Source: Bacillota bacterium (GTDB lineage: Bacteria; Bacillota; Clostridia; Peptostreptococcales; Anaerovoracaceae). From it: a DNA stretch of 64,000 bases. The DNA lies in the NCBI GenBank assembly GCA_017431785.1, contig JAFRKJ010000071.1:124001-188000 (forward strand), read 5' to 3'. Within the stretch, counting starts at the first letter, position 1; every line of letters starts with the position of its first letter. Under the pieces are notes generated by a model. That model was not told the origin of the DNA. It did not search any database and saw nothing but the letters and a program-made list of their open reading frames with translations. Both the position numbers and the translations under genes were made by a program. Shown in pieces: positions 7,677 through 15,987 of this stretch.

Positions 7677-7961
7677 ATGACTTCAGAAAGAATCAAAACA
7701 TTACGGGAGCGCAAGGGTCTGACACAATCCACTTTGGCTAGAATGATCGGCATCACCCGTTCTAGTGTGAATGCCTGGGAGATGGGTATTTCTACACCAT
7801 CGACAAAGTATCTGGTTGACCTAGCTAAGATTTTTCATGTGTCCACTGACTATCTGTTGGGTTTGGAAGCAACCTCGTCCATCAATACGGACGGATTAAG
7901 TGAAGAAGACATCCTCGCTGTACACATGCTTGTGGAACAGCTAAGAAAAAAGAACCAATAA
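7677..7961 (+). CDS. XRE-family helix-turn-helix regulator
   Basis: A 94-residue DNA-binding protein. The N-terminal Cro/cI HTH covers about residues 5-58 (IKTLRERKGLTQSTLARMIG, then RSSVNAWEMG). The DYLLGLE end of the domain is typical of SinR-like small regulators. A short helical tail (EEDILAVHMLVEQLRKK) may dimerise. I start at the ATG giving MTSERIK, where family members begin. An upstream in-frame ATG at 7608 would add 23 residues encoded by the hairpin region. It is divergent from the polysaccharide operon and is its most likely local regulator, although this is only positional inference. Confidence 0.88.
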   Translation: MTSERIKTLRERKGLTQSTLARMIGITRSSVNAWEMGISTPSTKYLVDLAKIFHVSTDYLLGLEATSSINTDGLSEEDILAVHMLVEQLRKKNQ

Positions 7962-7963
7962 AA

Positions 7964-7988
7964 AAGATGCGGCTGCGCGCCGCATCTT
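7964..7988. terminator. Bidirectional Rho-independent terminator
   Basis: AAGATGCGG and CCGCATCTT form a perfect 9-bp stem with a 7-base loop. It is preceded by an A-run and followed by TCTCATTTCT. It lies between the convergent ends of the XRE gene and the YARHG gene. Confidence 0.8.
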
Positions 7989-8004
7989 CTCATTTCTATA
8001 TCTG

Positions 8005-9285
8005 TCAGTCATCGTCGTCATCTGACGGCTTTGACGGTTTGCTGCTCTGGGCAGCCTTCTCAGCAGCTTCTTTGGCTGCTTTTTCTTCTGCCGCCTTCTT
8101 CTCAGCGGCACGGAGTTCATCCCGGTATCCTGTCAGCAGAGCAAGGTTCTCCTTCTCGTAGTCGTTAAGCCATGCGTTGTCGAACTTGTCCGGCTCATAC
8201 ATCGGTGTATACCATTCGAATTCTCGGAAGAGTTTGTCGTAATACTCATTACCGAAGATCCATCCGTGGCGGGCGTAGATTTCATTGATCGCCTGCTGGA
8301 CGGTATCCGGATTCCCGTTGGTGCTGTAAACGACGTCTGCTCTGCTCAATTCCTCGCTGTCGCTCTGCGGCAGGATGAAGTCATCGTAATACGCGTGGTA
8401 GGCGTGCGGATCGTAAGCCAGATCCTTTCCGATCTCCAGACCCTTGACTTCATAGGTCGTCGGTTTCGCTGTTAGTTTCAACTCCGCTTCCTCTGCCAGA
8501 TTCTCATCGTATGTGATCGTGATATTTACAACATCGCCATTAGACAATTTATCTGTTTTGTCCGGTGTGTATTTGACGGTATCGAGGACCTTGGAGAAAG
8601 CTTCCTTGTCGACATCGAATTCGACCGTGTCCAGCCAGGCATCTTCCTTGGCGGCGTCAATCTGCGGCATGAGGGCCATCTCGCCATATCCATCATAGCC
8701 GATGACATTCGGTTCATTCATGAGTGAATTCAGATCCGCTTCATAGGTTTTGTCGCCACCAAAAAGGAAATATGCTGCGACTGCGATGGCAGCGGCAAGC
8801 AATACCAATGCAACGACGATCACTGCGCTCGGGATGCGCTTCTTCGGCGCTGCTGCCGTTGCCTTTGCATCGTCGTCCTCTTCATCATAATCATCGTAGT
8901 CGTCGAAGTCATCGGACGCGTCGTACTGCTCTGTTTCCTCGTCGTCCTCTTCGTCGGCATCCTCATCGTTGGAGTAGAATGTATACTCGGAAGCGATTTC
9001 ATCTGCCTTCATGAAGTCGCGAGCCCACTTGAGGTGGTTTTCATCCGGCAGCGCATCGAGGGCATCAAAACCATACTCCGGCTTCTTGCCTGTCTCCGGG
9101 TCCAGTTCCGCGTCAGGATTGTTGTAGAATCCCCACTCCGAGTAGGAGCGGATTGCTTCGGTGGCGACGTCGGTCCCGATTTTGGACATGGTGAAAACAG
9201 GCGGTACGTGTATCGCCTTGGTGCCGCAATAGCCGCAATAATTCAGATCGTTATCAATTTCGCTGCCACAATGAATGCATTTCAT
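8005..9285 (-). CDS. Zinc-ribbon, single-pass membrane protein with YARHG domain
   Basis: The N-terminal MKCIHCGSEIDNDLNYCGYCG is a four-cysteine zinc ribbon. A strongly acidic stretch of about 45 residues follows (D/E/Y-rich, near 105-150). Then comes one transmembrane helix (AVIVVALVLLAAAIAVAAYF). The extracellular part carries a YARHG domain (INEIYARHGWIFGNEYYD), which is found in many clostridial surface proteins and is of unknown function. The end is an Ala/Glu/Lys coiled segment finishing in a run of Asp. A role in sensing or binding at the cell wall is plausible but not shown. It lies after sigH with a terminator between. Confidence 0.8.
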   Translation of the reverse strand: MKCIHCGSEIDNDLNYCGYCGTKAIHVPPVFTMSKIGTDVATEAIRSYSEWGFYNNPDAELDPETGKKPEYGFDALDALPDENHLKWARDFMKADEIASEYTFYSNDEDADEEDDEETEQYDASDDFDDYDDYDEEDDDAKATAAAPKKRIPSAVIVVALVLLAAAIAVAAYFLFGGDKTYEADLNSLMNEPNVIGYDGYGEMALMPQIDAAKEDAWLDTVEFDVDKEAFSKVLDTVKYTPDKTDKLSNGDVVNITITYDENLAEEAELKLTAKPTTYEVKGLEIGKDLAYDPHAYHAYYDDFILPQSDSEELSRADVVYSTNGNPDTVQQAINEIYARHGWIFGNEYYDKLFREFEWYTPMYEPDKFDNAWLNDYEKENLALLTGYRDELRAAEKKAAEEKAAKEAAEKAAQSSKPSKPSDDDDD

Positions 9286-9397
9286 GACGTGCTACCCCTA
9301 ATGATTAATGATGATTCTTTCCCGAATATGATTTTATCATGGGGATGCGTCAAATATGGCTAGCTTAAGGAATTTAAAGATAACTAAAGAGAAGCCA
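9286..9397. other. Gap between sigH and the YARHG gene
   Basis: About 110 bases with no convincing ORF. On the minus strand it must hold the promoter of the YARHG gene. I see an AT-rich stretch but no clear -35/-10 pair. Confidence 0.3.
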
Positions 9398-9425
9398 TAA
9401 AAAAGAAGCAGCCTTTGGCTACTTC
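9398..9425 (-). terminator. Rho-independent terminator overlapping the sigH stop codon
   Basis: On the minus strand GAAGTAGCC and GGCTGCTTC pair (one T-G wobble, AAA loop) and run into TTTTTT. The 5' arm includes the TAG stop codon of sigH, so terminator and coding end are fused. Confidence 0.75.
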
Positions 9426-10060
9426 CACAGATAGGTGTTGACTTTTTTTCTCGTGCGCTGGAGCGCATTATCGACGGATTTGCTGCTTTTGCCCAGTCGC
9501 TCGGCGATTTGGCTGGAGGTGAATCCCTTGATGTACTCGCTTAAGACCTTCATCTCAAGATCGCTGAATACATTATCGCCGTTGTTGAGAATGTAGTAGG
9601 CGACGTCTTTGATGATGAGCATCTCGTCAGGGCTGTCCGCTGGATTGGTGCTCAGGGTATCACCAAGTGTGATCTCCTGCTGATCCGCGCCGGAAGACGC
9701 ATCGGCACTGACGGGTTTGTTCAAAGATACGGACGTGTTCAAAGGTTTATGCTTGATCCGGTCCGCGGAACGGATGGCGCTGATGATCTGGTTGGTGACG
9801 CATCTCTCTGCGTAGGTCCCGAAGCTGGCGTTCTTATCGGCATCATAACTGCGCACGGCTTTGAGCAGTCCAATCATTCCTTCCTGGACCACATCCTCCG
9901 CGTCTGCGCCCGCCATGAAATAGACCCTTGCCTTTTTGTAGACGATCCCTGAGTAATTTCTGATCAGGGTCTCCTCGGCAAGCGCGTCCCCAGCCTGGGC
10001 TTCCGCCGCAAGCTGTATCTCCGGGTTTTCGATTGAGTTGATGAGTTCTTTTTTCAGCAT
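9419..10060 (-). CDS. sigH: RNA polymerase sigma factor SigH (Spo0H-type, sigma-70 family)
   Basis: An alternative sigma factor which in Bacillus and clostridia directs transition-phase, competence and early sporulation genes. At 213 residues it is close to the Bacillus protein. Region 2 has GADAEDVVQEGMIGLLKA and FGTYAERCVTNQIISAIRSA. Region 4 ends with YIKGFTSSQIAERLGKSSKS and VDNALQRTRKKV, a typical helix-turn-helix. The gene order cysS...mrnC...rlmB...sigH is conserved in clostridia. The ATG at 10060 gives the family start. No Shine-Dalgarno sequence is visible before it. The frame stays open upstream into rlmB, but those residues are not sigma-like. Confidence 0.92.
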   Translation of the reverse strand: MLKKELINSIENPEIQLAAEAQAGDALAEETLIRNYSGIVYKKARVYFMAGADAEDVVQEGMIGLLKAVRSYDADKNASFGTYAERCVTNQIISAIRSADRIKHKPLNTSVSLNKPVSADASSGADQQEITLGDTLSTNPADSPDEMLIIKDVAYYILNNGDNVFSDLEMKVLSEYIKGFTSSQIAERLGKSSKSVDNALQRTRKKVNTYLWK

Positions 10061-10106
10061 GTTTTGTGTTGGTGCGTTTGGGTGGTGTGCTCGGGTTGGT
10101 GCTGCG

Positions 10107-10853
10107 TCAGAGGCGCTGCTTGACCACTTCGTACATGGCGATGGCCGCTGCATTGGATGCGTTGAGGGAGTTCACATGTCCCTTCATCGGAATGCTGATG
10201 ACGAAGTCGCACTTCTCTCGAACCAGACGGTTGATGCCGAACCCTTCACTGCCGATGACGATGGCGCACGGCCCGGTCATATCCTGATCGTACAGGAGAG
10301 TGTCGCCCATGTCGCAGGCGTAGATCCAGACGCCCTGGTTCTTCAGTTCATCGATGGTCCTGCCGATGTTGGTCACTCTGGCGCAGAGCATATGTTCCGC
10401 CGCACCTGCGCTCGTCTTGAGCACGGTTTCGTTGACCGACACGCTGCGGCGCTTCGGAATGATGATTCCATGGGCTCCGGCGCATTCCGCTGTACGCATA
10501 ATGGCACCCAGATTGTGCGGATCCTCCAGTCCATCCAGGATGATGATGAACGGTTTCTCGTCGCGCTGCGCAGCGAGCTGTAGGATGTCATCCACCTCAC
10601 AATAGGAATAGTCTGATGCCGTGGCAATGACGCCCTGGCAGTTGACTTTCGCTCCATCCAGCAGTTTGTCCATAAAGGCTTTGTCGCTGTGGTAGACAGG
10701 AATCTTCGCTTCCTTTGCCTTTGCGATAATCTGTTTAACGGAGCCCGATTGATGGGCTCCGGCTTCCAGTTTCTGAATATTGATTTTTTCGATTTCGCGG
10801 CCGGACTTGAGAGCTTCCAGCACCGCGTTTCTTCCTGCTATGATTTCGGACAT
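10107..10853 (-). CDS. rlmB: 23S rRNA (guanosine-2251) 2'-O-methyltransferase (TrmH/SpoU family)
   Basis: Methylates the ribose of G2251 in the peptidyltransferase loop, using SAM through a trefoil-knot SPOUT fold. The N-terminal substrate-binding domain starts IIAGRNAVLEALKSGREI. The catalytic domain shows the three SpoU motifs: LEDPHNLGAIMRTAECAGAHG, VIGSEGFGINRL and ISIPMKGHVNSLNASNAAAI. The length of 248 is normal. It lies 24 bp after folA and 46 bp before sigH in a conserved clostridial cluster. RlmB and the tRNA methylase TrmH are related; the N-terminal L30e-like domain favours RlmB. Confidence 0.93.
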   Translation of the reverse strand: MSEIIAGRNAVLEALKSGREIEKINIQKLEAGAHQSGSVKQIIAKAKEAKIPVYHSDKAFMDKLLDGAKVNCQGVIATASDYSYCEVDDILQLAAQRDEKPFIIILDGLEDPHNLGAIMRTAECAGAHGIIIPKRRSVSVNETVLKTSAGAAEHMLCARVTNIGRTIDELKNQGVWIYACDMGDTLLYDQDMTGPCAIVIGSEGFGINRLVREKCDFVISIPMKGHVNSLNASNAAAIAMYEVVKQRL

Positions 10854-10877
10854 GTTGATCTCCGTCTGCTGCTTACC

Positions 10878-11417
10878 TTATTCGCCGCGCTCGTATTTTC
10901 TGAAGGTATACTTGATGCCGGTTGTTTCATCCGTCTGCACGTCTGATTCCCAGGTGACCACGAAACCCTTCTCCTCCAGGTTCGGGAAGAATCTGTCGGC
11001 ATCGAAAGCTTCGTCGATTCTCGTCACATAGAAGGCGTCACAGTCCTCAAAGAAGAGCTCGTAAATGGATGCGCCGCCGCAAATGAAGACTGCCTCTGAC
11101 GGATCCTCTCCTCGTTCTGCGGCTGCCGCTTCATACTCTGCCGCCAGCGCGAGGACTTCGTCCTTCGTGTGGCAGATGTCACAGGCGAACCCTTCTCTTG
11201 GTTCCACACTGTAGCTTAGATCATCGCTGAGCACGATGTGGTTTCTCTTCGGCAATGGCCTTGATCCCGGAAGAGATTCCAGTGTTCTCTGTCCGAAGAT
11301 GACACACTTGCCCAGTGTTTTTTTCTTATAGTATTTGAGGTCGCCCGGCAGATGGACCAGAAGGTCGTTGTTTTTGCCGATGCCCCAGTTTCTGTCTGTT
11401 GCTACAATCGCGTTCAC
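10878..11417 (-). CDS. folA: Dihydrofolate reductase
   Basis: Reduces dihydrofolate to tetrahydrofolate with NADPH and works directly with ThyA, which makes dihydrofolate. The protein begins VNAIVATDRNWGIGKNNDLL, the standard DHFR start with the Met20-type loop. VIFGQRTLESLP and VFICGGASIYELF are the cofactor-binding motifs. I use the GTG at 11417 because AAGGAG sits six bases before it. The frame is open back to 11462, but that extension would be translated from a tRNA-like remnant. The result is 179 residues, slightly longer than average through an insertion near residues 90-105 (EYEAAAAERGEDPSEA). Confidence 0.93.
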   Translation of the reverse strand: MNAIVATDRNWGIGKNNDLLVHLPGDLKYYKKKTLGKCVIFGQRTLESLPGSRPLPKRNHIVLSDDLSYSVEPREGFACDICHTKDEVLALAAEYEAAAAERGEDPSEAVFICGGASIYELFFEDCDAFYVTRIDEAFDADRFFPNLEEKGFVVTWESDVQTDETTGIKYTFRKYERGE

Positions 11418-11443
11418 GTTTGTCTCCTTATCTATTCCACAGA

Positions 11444-11476
11444 GCGCATGACTGGCAGTCATGAGGTCAGGGGTTC
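11444..11476 (+). pseudogene. 33-bp fragment of tRNA-Ala(GGC), anticodon arm to T-loop
   Basis: This plus-strand stretch is identical over 33 bases to 18856-18888, inside the intact tRNA-Ala(GGC). It covers the anticodon arm (CATGA-CTGGCAG-TCATG), variable loop and the 5' half of the T-arm. The acceptor and D-arm are missing, so it is not a functional tRNA. It lies antisense to the folA/thyA transcript, in the gap right after the thyA stop. There it still forms hairpins (GTCAGGG...CCCTGAC and the anticodon stem). A scar of tRNA-directed recombination is the simplest explanation. Confidence 0.85.
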
Positions 11477-11484
11477 ATCCCTGA

Positions 11485-12357
11485 CTATACCGCGATCGGG
11501 ATGTTCTTGATCTGCGGATTCTTCTTGTAGTCTTTGATGATGATATCGTCGGTTGTGAAATCGTAGAAATCTTTGATCTCCGGATTCAGGCTGAACTTCG
11601 GCGCCGGATACTGCGGGCGCTCGATCATCTCGCGGATGATGTCCACATGCCTGTCGTAGATGTGGGCGTCGGATATCACGTGCACCAGTTCTCCCGGAAG
11701 CATATCGTTGACCTGCGCCAGCATGTAGATCAGCACCGCATACTGCACCACATTCCAGTTGTTCGCCGCCAGGATGTCCTGGGAGCGCTGGTTCAGGATA
11801 CCGTTCAGAACGAAACGGCCGCTGCCGCCTTTGCCCTCGGCGCCGCCGCCTTCTTCGCGGGTGACGTTGAAGGTCATGCTGTACGCGCACGGCTCCAGTC
11901 CCATCTCGCGGAGATCCGCGAAGTTATACATGTTGGTCATGATACGTCTGGAATAGGGCGTGTTCTTCAGCTGCCAGAGCACGTTGTCCACCTGGTCCAT
12001 CTCGCCCTGGGCGAAGTTGTACTTCTGGGCCATCTGGTAGCCGTAGGCTTTGCCGATCGTTCCTTCTTCGTTGGCCCATTCATCCCAGATACCGCTCTTC
12101 AGATCCGCTGTTTTGTTGGACTTCTTCTGCCAGATCCACAGCATCTCATCGACTGCGCTCTTGATGTAGGTCGGGCGCAGTGTCAGGGCCGGAAACTCTT
12201 CCTGCAGGTTGTACCTGTTGACCACGCCGAACTGCTTGATGGTGTGGGCCGGCGTTCCGTCTTCCCATCTGGCGCGGACTGTCTGTCCCTCCGTGGAGAA
12301 TCCGTTATCCAGGATGTCCCTGCACATATTTACAAATAAAACATCTGCTTTACTCAT
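11485..12357 (-). CDS. thyA: Thymidylate synthase (ThyA type)
   Basis: Methylates dUMP to dTMP with methylene-tetrahydrofolate, giving dihydrofolate for the adjacent FolA. The catalytic cysteine lies in GLEPCAYSMTFNV, a divergent form of the usual PPCH motif. The nucleotide-binding stretches NQRSQDILAANNWNVVQYA and HVISDAHIYDRHVDI are clear. The 290-residue length is normal, with a glycine-rich insertion (GGGAEGKGGSG) in the middle. In many clostridia this position holds thyX, so thyA may be a replacement. AAAGG precedes the ATG. The stop is followed directly by the tRNA-like fragment. Confidence 0.9.
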   Translation of the reverse strand: MSKADVLFVNMCRDILDNGFSTEGQTVRARWEDGTPAHTIKQFGVVNRYNLQEEFPALTLRPTYIKSAVDEMLWIWQKKSNKTADLKSGIWDEWANEEGTIGKAYGYQMAQKYNFAQGEMDQVDNVLWQLKNTPYSRRIMTNMYNFADLREMGLEPCAYSMTFNVTREEGGGAEGKGGSGRFVLNGILNQRSQDILAANNWNVVQYAVLIYMLAQVNDMLPGELVHVISDAHIYDRHVDIIREMIERPQYPAPKFSLNPEIKDFYDFTTDDIIIKDYKKNPQIKNIPIAV

Positions 12358-12390
12358 GTTGCTGCCTTTCGTAGTGCGCTGCCTTTGCAG

Positions 12391-12648
12391 CTATATTCCT
12401 GTGGTCCAGAATCCGTGGCCCAGCAGGAAGTACTTTATGAACATACCAATCAGAGCCAGGACGATGATCACGATGCAGCCCAGTTCGAAGGAGTTGAGAT
12501 TGCGAAGACCTTTCTCTTCTTTCTCCCCTGCTTCTTCACGGCGCCTGCGGTTGTCTTTTTCCCACTCGCGTCCTGTCTGATAGTAATCTGTGAGCCAGTC
12601 CTTGGACTTGTTTCTCACTTCTCTTTTTTTCTTATACTTGTTTGCCAT
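12391..12648 (-). CDS. Small single-pass membrane protein, unknown function
   Basis: An 85-residue protein with a highly charged, lysine/arginine/glutamate-rich cytoplasmic half (about residues 1-52). One C-terminal transmembrane helix follows (ELGCIVIIVLALIGMFIKYF), then a short GFWTTGI tail. I do not recognise the family. It overlaps the mrnC stop by 17 bp and ends 33 bp before thyA, so it is probably translated from the same transcript. A tail-anchored topology is likely. No function can be assigned. Confidence 0.65.
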   Translation of the reverse strand: MANKYKKKREVRNKSKDWLTDYYQTGREWEKDNRRRREEAGEKEEKGLRNLNSFELGCIVIIVLALIGMFIKYFLLGHGFWTTGI

Positions 12649-13027
12649 CTGTAATCTCCACCGCCTTATACATGGCCCAAGTCAATCTGTCTTCTTCCCC
12701 GGCCAGGTACAGATACCCGATAAACGCTTCAAATCCCGTGGCCCATTTGTAGGTCAGCGGATCGGCGTTCTTCGCCTTGGATCTGAATTTGTGATTCCGC
12801 GCCCGCTTCACGAGGCTCTTCTCATCTTCTGAGAGTTTCTCGAACATGCCCCGGATCGCTGCCGCCTGTGCATGGGCGTTCACATATCCCGTGACGGTCC
12901 TGTGCAGACCGGAGGCTTTGTGCCTGCCGCTCTCCAGCACCAGTTCGCGAACGAAAAGCTCATACACGGCATCGCCCACATAGGCGAGCACGTCTGTATT
13001 CAGCTGTTTTACTTCTGCTAGATCCAT
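12632..13027 (-). CDS. mrnC: Mini-ribonuclease III
   Basis: A dimeric RNase III-like endonuclease lacking the double-stranded RNA-binding domain. It trims the ends of 23S rRNA precursor. The catalytic signature is AYVGDAVYELFVRE near residues 15-28, and the second conserved block is KWATGFEAFIGYLYLAG. The 131 residues are the expected size. Its place right after cysS is the classic Firmicute arrangement (YazC). It starts 10 bp after the cysS stop. Confidence 0.92.
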   Translation of the reverse strand: MDLAEVKQLNTDVLAYVGDAVYELFVRELVLESGRHKASGLHRTVTGYVNAHAQAAAIRGMFEKLSEDEKSLVKRARNHKFRSKAKNADPLTYKWATGFEAFIGYLYLAGEEDRLTWAMYKAVEITDGKQV

Positions 13028-13037
13028 GAGCGACCTG

Positions 13038-14456
13038 TTACTTTCTGATGACCTGCACTCCCTGCGGAGTATCTTTCAGTGTAATGCCCTGTGCTGCCAG
13101 CTGATCTCTGATCTCATCTGCGCGGGCGTAGTTCTTCGCCTTACGTGCCTCCTGGCGTTCATCGATCAGTGCCTGGATCTCAGGCTCGATTTCCACTTTC
13201 TCTTCCACTTCCTGCTGGAGCAGTCCGAGGACGGTAGCCAGTTCCATGAGCACATCCATTGCTGCCTTTGCGAAAGCTTTCGTGGCGTTCGGACCTGCTG
13301 CAGTATTGATCGCCGTTACGAGTTCGAAGACTGCTGAAATGGCGTCGGCTGTGTTGAGGTCATCATCCATCGCCTCGATGAACTTCTGTCTGTACTGATC
13401 GAATCCTTCCACTGCCTCTGCTTCTGCTGCTGTCATGTCGCCGTCCGCGCCGTTGGCCATCAGGTGCTTGAGGTTTGACTTGGCGTTGCGCATTCTCTTC
13501 AGACCATTCTGGGACTGCTGCAGGATCTCAGGGTTGAAATCGATCGGTCCTCTGTACTGTCCGCTCAGGATCAGGAAACGCAGGACTTCTCCGTCGTACT
13601 GTGAGAGCAGATCGCGCACGGTCTTGAAGTTGCCGAGAGACTTGCTCATCTTCACGCCGTCAATATTGATGTATCCATTGTGCATCCAGTAGTTGGCGAA
13701 CTGCTTGCCGTTGTGCGCCTCTGACTGGGCGATTTCATTTTCATGATGCGGGAACTGAAGGTCTTCGCCGCCTGCGTGGATGTCCAGGGTGTCTCCCAGG
13801 TACTTCTTGGACATAGCGGAGCACTCGATGTGCCAGCCAGGTCTGCCCATGCCCCAAGGGGATTCCCAGGCGATTTCAGAGTCTTCCTTACGGGCCTTCC
13901 AAAGTGCGAAGTCCAGCGGATCTTCCTTCTTCTCATCATCGGCGGAGCTGGTTCTCTCGCTGGCACCGAGACGCAGTTCATCGACGTTCTTGCCTGACAG
14001 CTTGCCGTAACCATCGAACATTCTCGTTCTGTAGTAAACGTCGCCGTCTACTTCGTAAGCGTAGCCTTTGTCGATGAGATCCTGCACGAATTTGATGATG
14101 TCGTCCATGGTCTCCGTAACTTTCGGATGAACGGTCGCCTTCCTGACATTCAGTGCAGCCGCATCCTTGTAGTACTCTTCGATGTACTTCTCAGAAATCT
14201 CTCCGGCGCTGACGCCTTCCTCCTTCGCACGGTTGATGATCTTGTCGTCCACATCTGTAAAGTTCTGCACGAACTTCACCTTGTAACCTCTGTACTCCAG
14301 ATACTTTCTCATGGTATCGAATACGACGAAAGGTCTGGCGTTTCCGATGTGGAAGTAGTTGTATACGGTAGGACCGCAGACATACATTTTGACTTTGCCT
14401 TCCTCCTGCGGTACGAACTCTTCTTTTCTTCTTGTCAGTGTGTTGTAAATTCTCAT
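13038..14456 (-). CDS. cysS: Cysteine--tRNA ligase
   Basis: A class I aminoacyl-tRNA synthetase charging tRNA-Cys. C27 in YVCGPTVYN and the later WHIECSAM and HAGGEDLQFPHHENE motifs bind the catalytic zinc that selects cysteine. The HIGH motif is FHIGNARP and KMSKS is intact (GVKMSKSLGNF). The anticodon-binding C-terminal helix bundle ends in GVQVIRK. I start at MRIYNTL, where GGGAGG lies five bases upstream; a longer frame starting six codons earlier would put that ribosome site inside the gene. The length is 472 residues. Confidence 0.95.
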   Translation of the reverse strand: MRIYNTLTRRKEEFVPQEEGKVKMYVCGPTVYNYFHIGNARPFVVFDTMRKYLEYRGYKVKFVQNFTDVDDKIINRAKEEGVSAGEISEKYIEEYYKDAAALNVRKATVHPKVTETMDDIIKFVQDLIDKGYAYEVDGDVYYRTRMFDGYGKLSGKNVDELRLGASERTSSADDEKKEDPLDFALWKARKEDSEIAWESPWGMGRPGWHIECSAMSKKYLGDTLDIHAGGEDLQFPHHENEIAQSEAHNGKQFANYWMHNGYINIDGVKMSKSLGNFKTVRDLLSQYDGEVLRFLILSGQYRGPIDFNPEILQQSQNGLKRMRNAKSNLKHLMANGADGDMTAAEAEAVEGFDQYRQKFIEAMDDDLNTADAISAVFELVTAINTAAGPNATKAFAKAAMDVLMELATVLGLLQQEVEEKVEIEPEIQALIDERQEARKAKNYARADEIRDQLAAQGITLKDTPQGVQVIRK

Positions 14457-14516
14457 TCTGTCCTCCCAAGCCATGTTGCTTTGGCTTTTATTGTTTGTAG
14501 TCTCTATCTTCTTGCT

Positions 14517-15341
14517 TTATCTTTCGTTTGCTGTCTTGTCTGCTTCCGCCAGATCTTTCCCGTGGAAATCTGATCCTCTGGTGATGTGAAGGTGATACTT
14601 CTCCGCCATTTCGACGAAGCGCATGGACTGCTCGAAGTTCTGATCAGGGTGGAAACACTCGAGTCCTTTGAGCCCCTGCTTCTTGAGTCTTCCGATGATC
14701 ATGTCCATGTTCTTGAAGAACTCTTCGCTTCCCGGGCGGCCTACGCCGCGGGTCTGGATCGGATGGGCGAGCACCGGCATGCCACCGGCCTGCTTGATCA
14801 CATCTATGGCTTCACGGGCAAGGGGCTTGACTTTCCTGATGGCGCGGCACTTCTTGCTGCCCAGGATGTCCTTCCCAAAAGCCTGCCGCGGATCGTCTAT
14901 GTAGCCTTTGCTTACCATTGCCCGGGCTATGATCGGTTTGCCGATGAACTCGTTCTTGCCGTATTCAATGTCATCCTTCGTCAGCTCGTAACCCATTTCG
15001 CTCAGGGCTTTGAAGAGCTGCTCGTTTCTCTCCTTGCGCCGCTCCACCATGGCGCTGAGAAACTCTTTCAGTTCTTTGTTCTCCTCGTCGATGTAGTAGC
15101 CGAGCATGTGAAGGCCTGTCCCTTCCTCTGTGACTACCGCGATCTCGATGCCGGGAACAAAACGGATGCCGACCGCTTCTGCCGCGATTCTGGCCTCCGC
15201 GATTCCATTGGTGTTGTCGTGGTCCGTAATGGCTATGATGTCGTACTCCAGTTCGGCGGCGCGTCTGATGATCTGTGTCGGCGTCGCTTCCCCGTCCGAT
15301 GCTGTTGTATGGATATGGAAATCTACTTTATAATCATTCAA
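14517..15341 (-). CDS. PHP-domain phosphoesterase (nucleoside bisphosphate phosphatase / TrpH-like)
   Basis: A metal-dependent phosphoesterase of the PHP superfamily, related to E. coli YciV/RnaAM, which acts on 3',5'-nucleoside bisphosphates and short RNA. N-terminal metal ligands are in VDFHIHTTASDGEATP and AITDHDNTNG, followed by GIEIAV. Later ligands are AHPIQTRG and TRGSDFHGKD at the C-terminus. The 274 residues are typical. Its start overlaps the end of xpt by 8 bp, so the two are translationally coupled. The true substrate is uncertain; a nucleotide-recycling role fits its partner. Confidence 0.82.
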   Translation of the reverse strand: MNDYKVDFHIHTTASDGEATPTQIIRRAAELEYDIIAITDHDNTNGIAEARIAAEAVGIRFVPGIEIAVVTEEGTGLHMLGYYIDEENKELKEFLSAMVERRKERNEQLFKALSEMGYELTKDDIEYGKNEFIGKPIIARAMVSKGYIDDPRQAFGKDILGSKKCRAIRKVKPLAREAIDVIKQAGGMPVLAHPIQTRGVGRPGSEEFFKNMDMIIGRLKKQGLKGLECFHPDQNFEQSMRFVEMAEKYHLHITRGSDFHGKDLAEADKTANER

Positions 15342-15906
15342 AAGTCAAAACTCCATCTTCTATCTTCTCTATGACTGCAAGGGATTCTACTCTATACCCC
15401 ATGCTGCGCAGTCTCTCGGAACCTCCCTGGAAGCCCTTCTCGATGACTGCGCCGACTCCGACGACCTCCGCGCCCGCTTCTGTTGCAATCTGCGCGAGTG
15501 CTGCTGCCGCTTCACCGCTGGCCATGAAATCGTCGATGATGAGCACCTTGTCTCCTTCTTTGAGGAACTTCTTGGCGACCTTCAGCTTGGAGATCGTACC
15601 CTTGGTGAAGGACTTCGCTTCGGCTTCGTAGAAGCCTTCGTTCATGGTGCTCGGTGCTGCTTTCTTCGCAAAGACAACAGGCGGATATCCGAACAGCGGC
15701 GCTGCCATACACGCAATGGCGATTCCGCTGGCTTCTACGGTGAGGATCTTGTCCACTTCGATATCGTCGAATCTTCTCTTGAACTCCTCGCCGATTTCCT
15801 CCAGGAATTTCACGTCGATCTGGTGGTTGAGAAAACCATCAACTTTCACGATCTCAGTCCCAATCGCTTCGCCTTCTGTCAGGATTTTTTCTTTTAGTGA
15901 TTCCAT
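15334..15906 (-). CDS. xpt: Xanthine phosphoribosyltransferase
   Basis: Salvages xanthine to XMP using PRPP. The PRPP-binding loop is KVLIIDDFMASGEAAAALAQ. The N-terminus (MESLKEKILTEGEAI, then VDGFLNHQIDVKFL) and the C-terminal VIEKGFQGGSERLRSMGYRV match Firmicute Xpt closely. The length of 190 is exact for the family. There is no purine riboswitch in the 81-bp gap upstream, unlike Bacillus xpt. It is probably expressed from the DivIVA-gene promoter or a local one not recognised here. Confidence 0.93.
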   Translation of the reverse strand: MESLKEKILTEGEAIGTEIVKVDGFLNHQIDVKFLEEIGEEFKRRFDDIEVDKILTVEASGIAIACMAAPLFGYPPVVFAKKAAPSTMNEGFYEAEAKSFTKGTISKLKVAKKFLKEGDKVLIIDDFMASGEAAAALAQIATEAGAEVVGVGAVIEKGFQGGSERLRSMGYRVESLAVIEKIEDGVLTFE

Positions 15907-15987
15907 GCTGCTGCCTCCAGTGGATTAATAAAGTACGCGACACAACTGCGCCGCGTACTCAGAATCTATTTCTCTGTCTTTGCTGTC

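Noticed and set aside
15907-15987. Purine riboswitch before xpt
   Set aside because: Looked for because Bacillus xpt has one. The gap is too short and lacks the TCTACC and GACTAT blocks.
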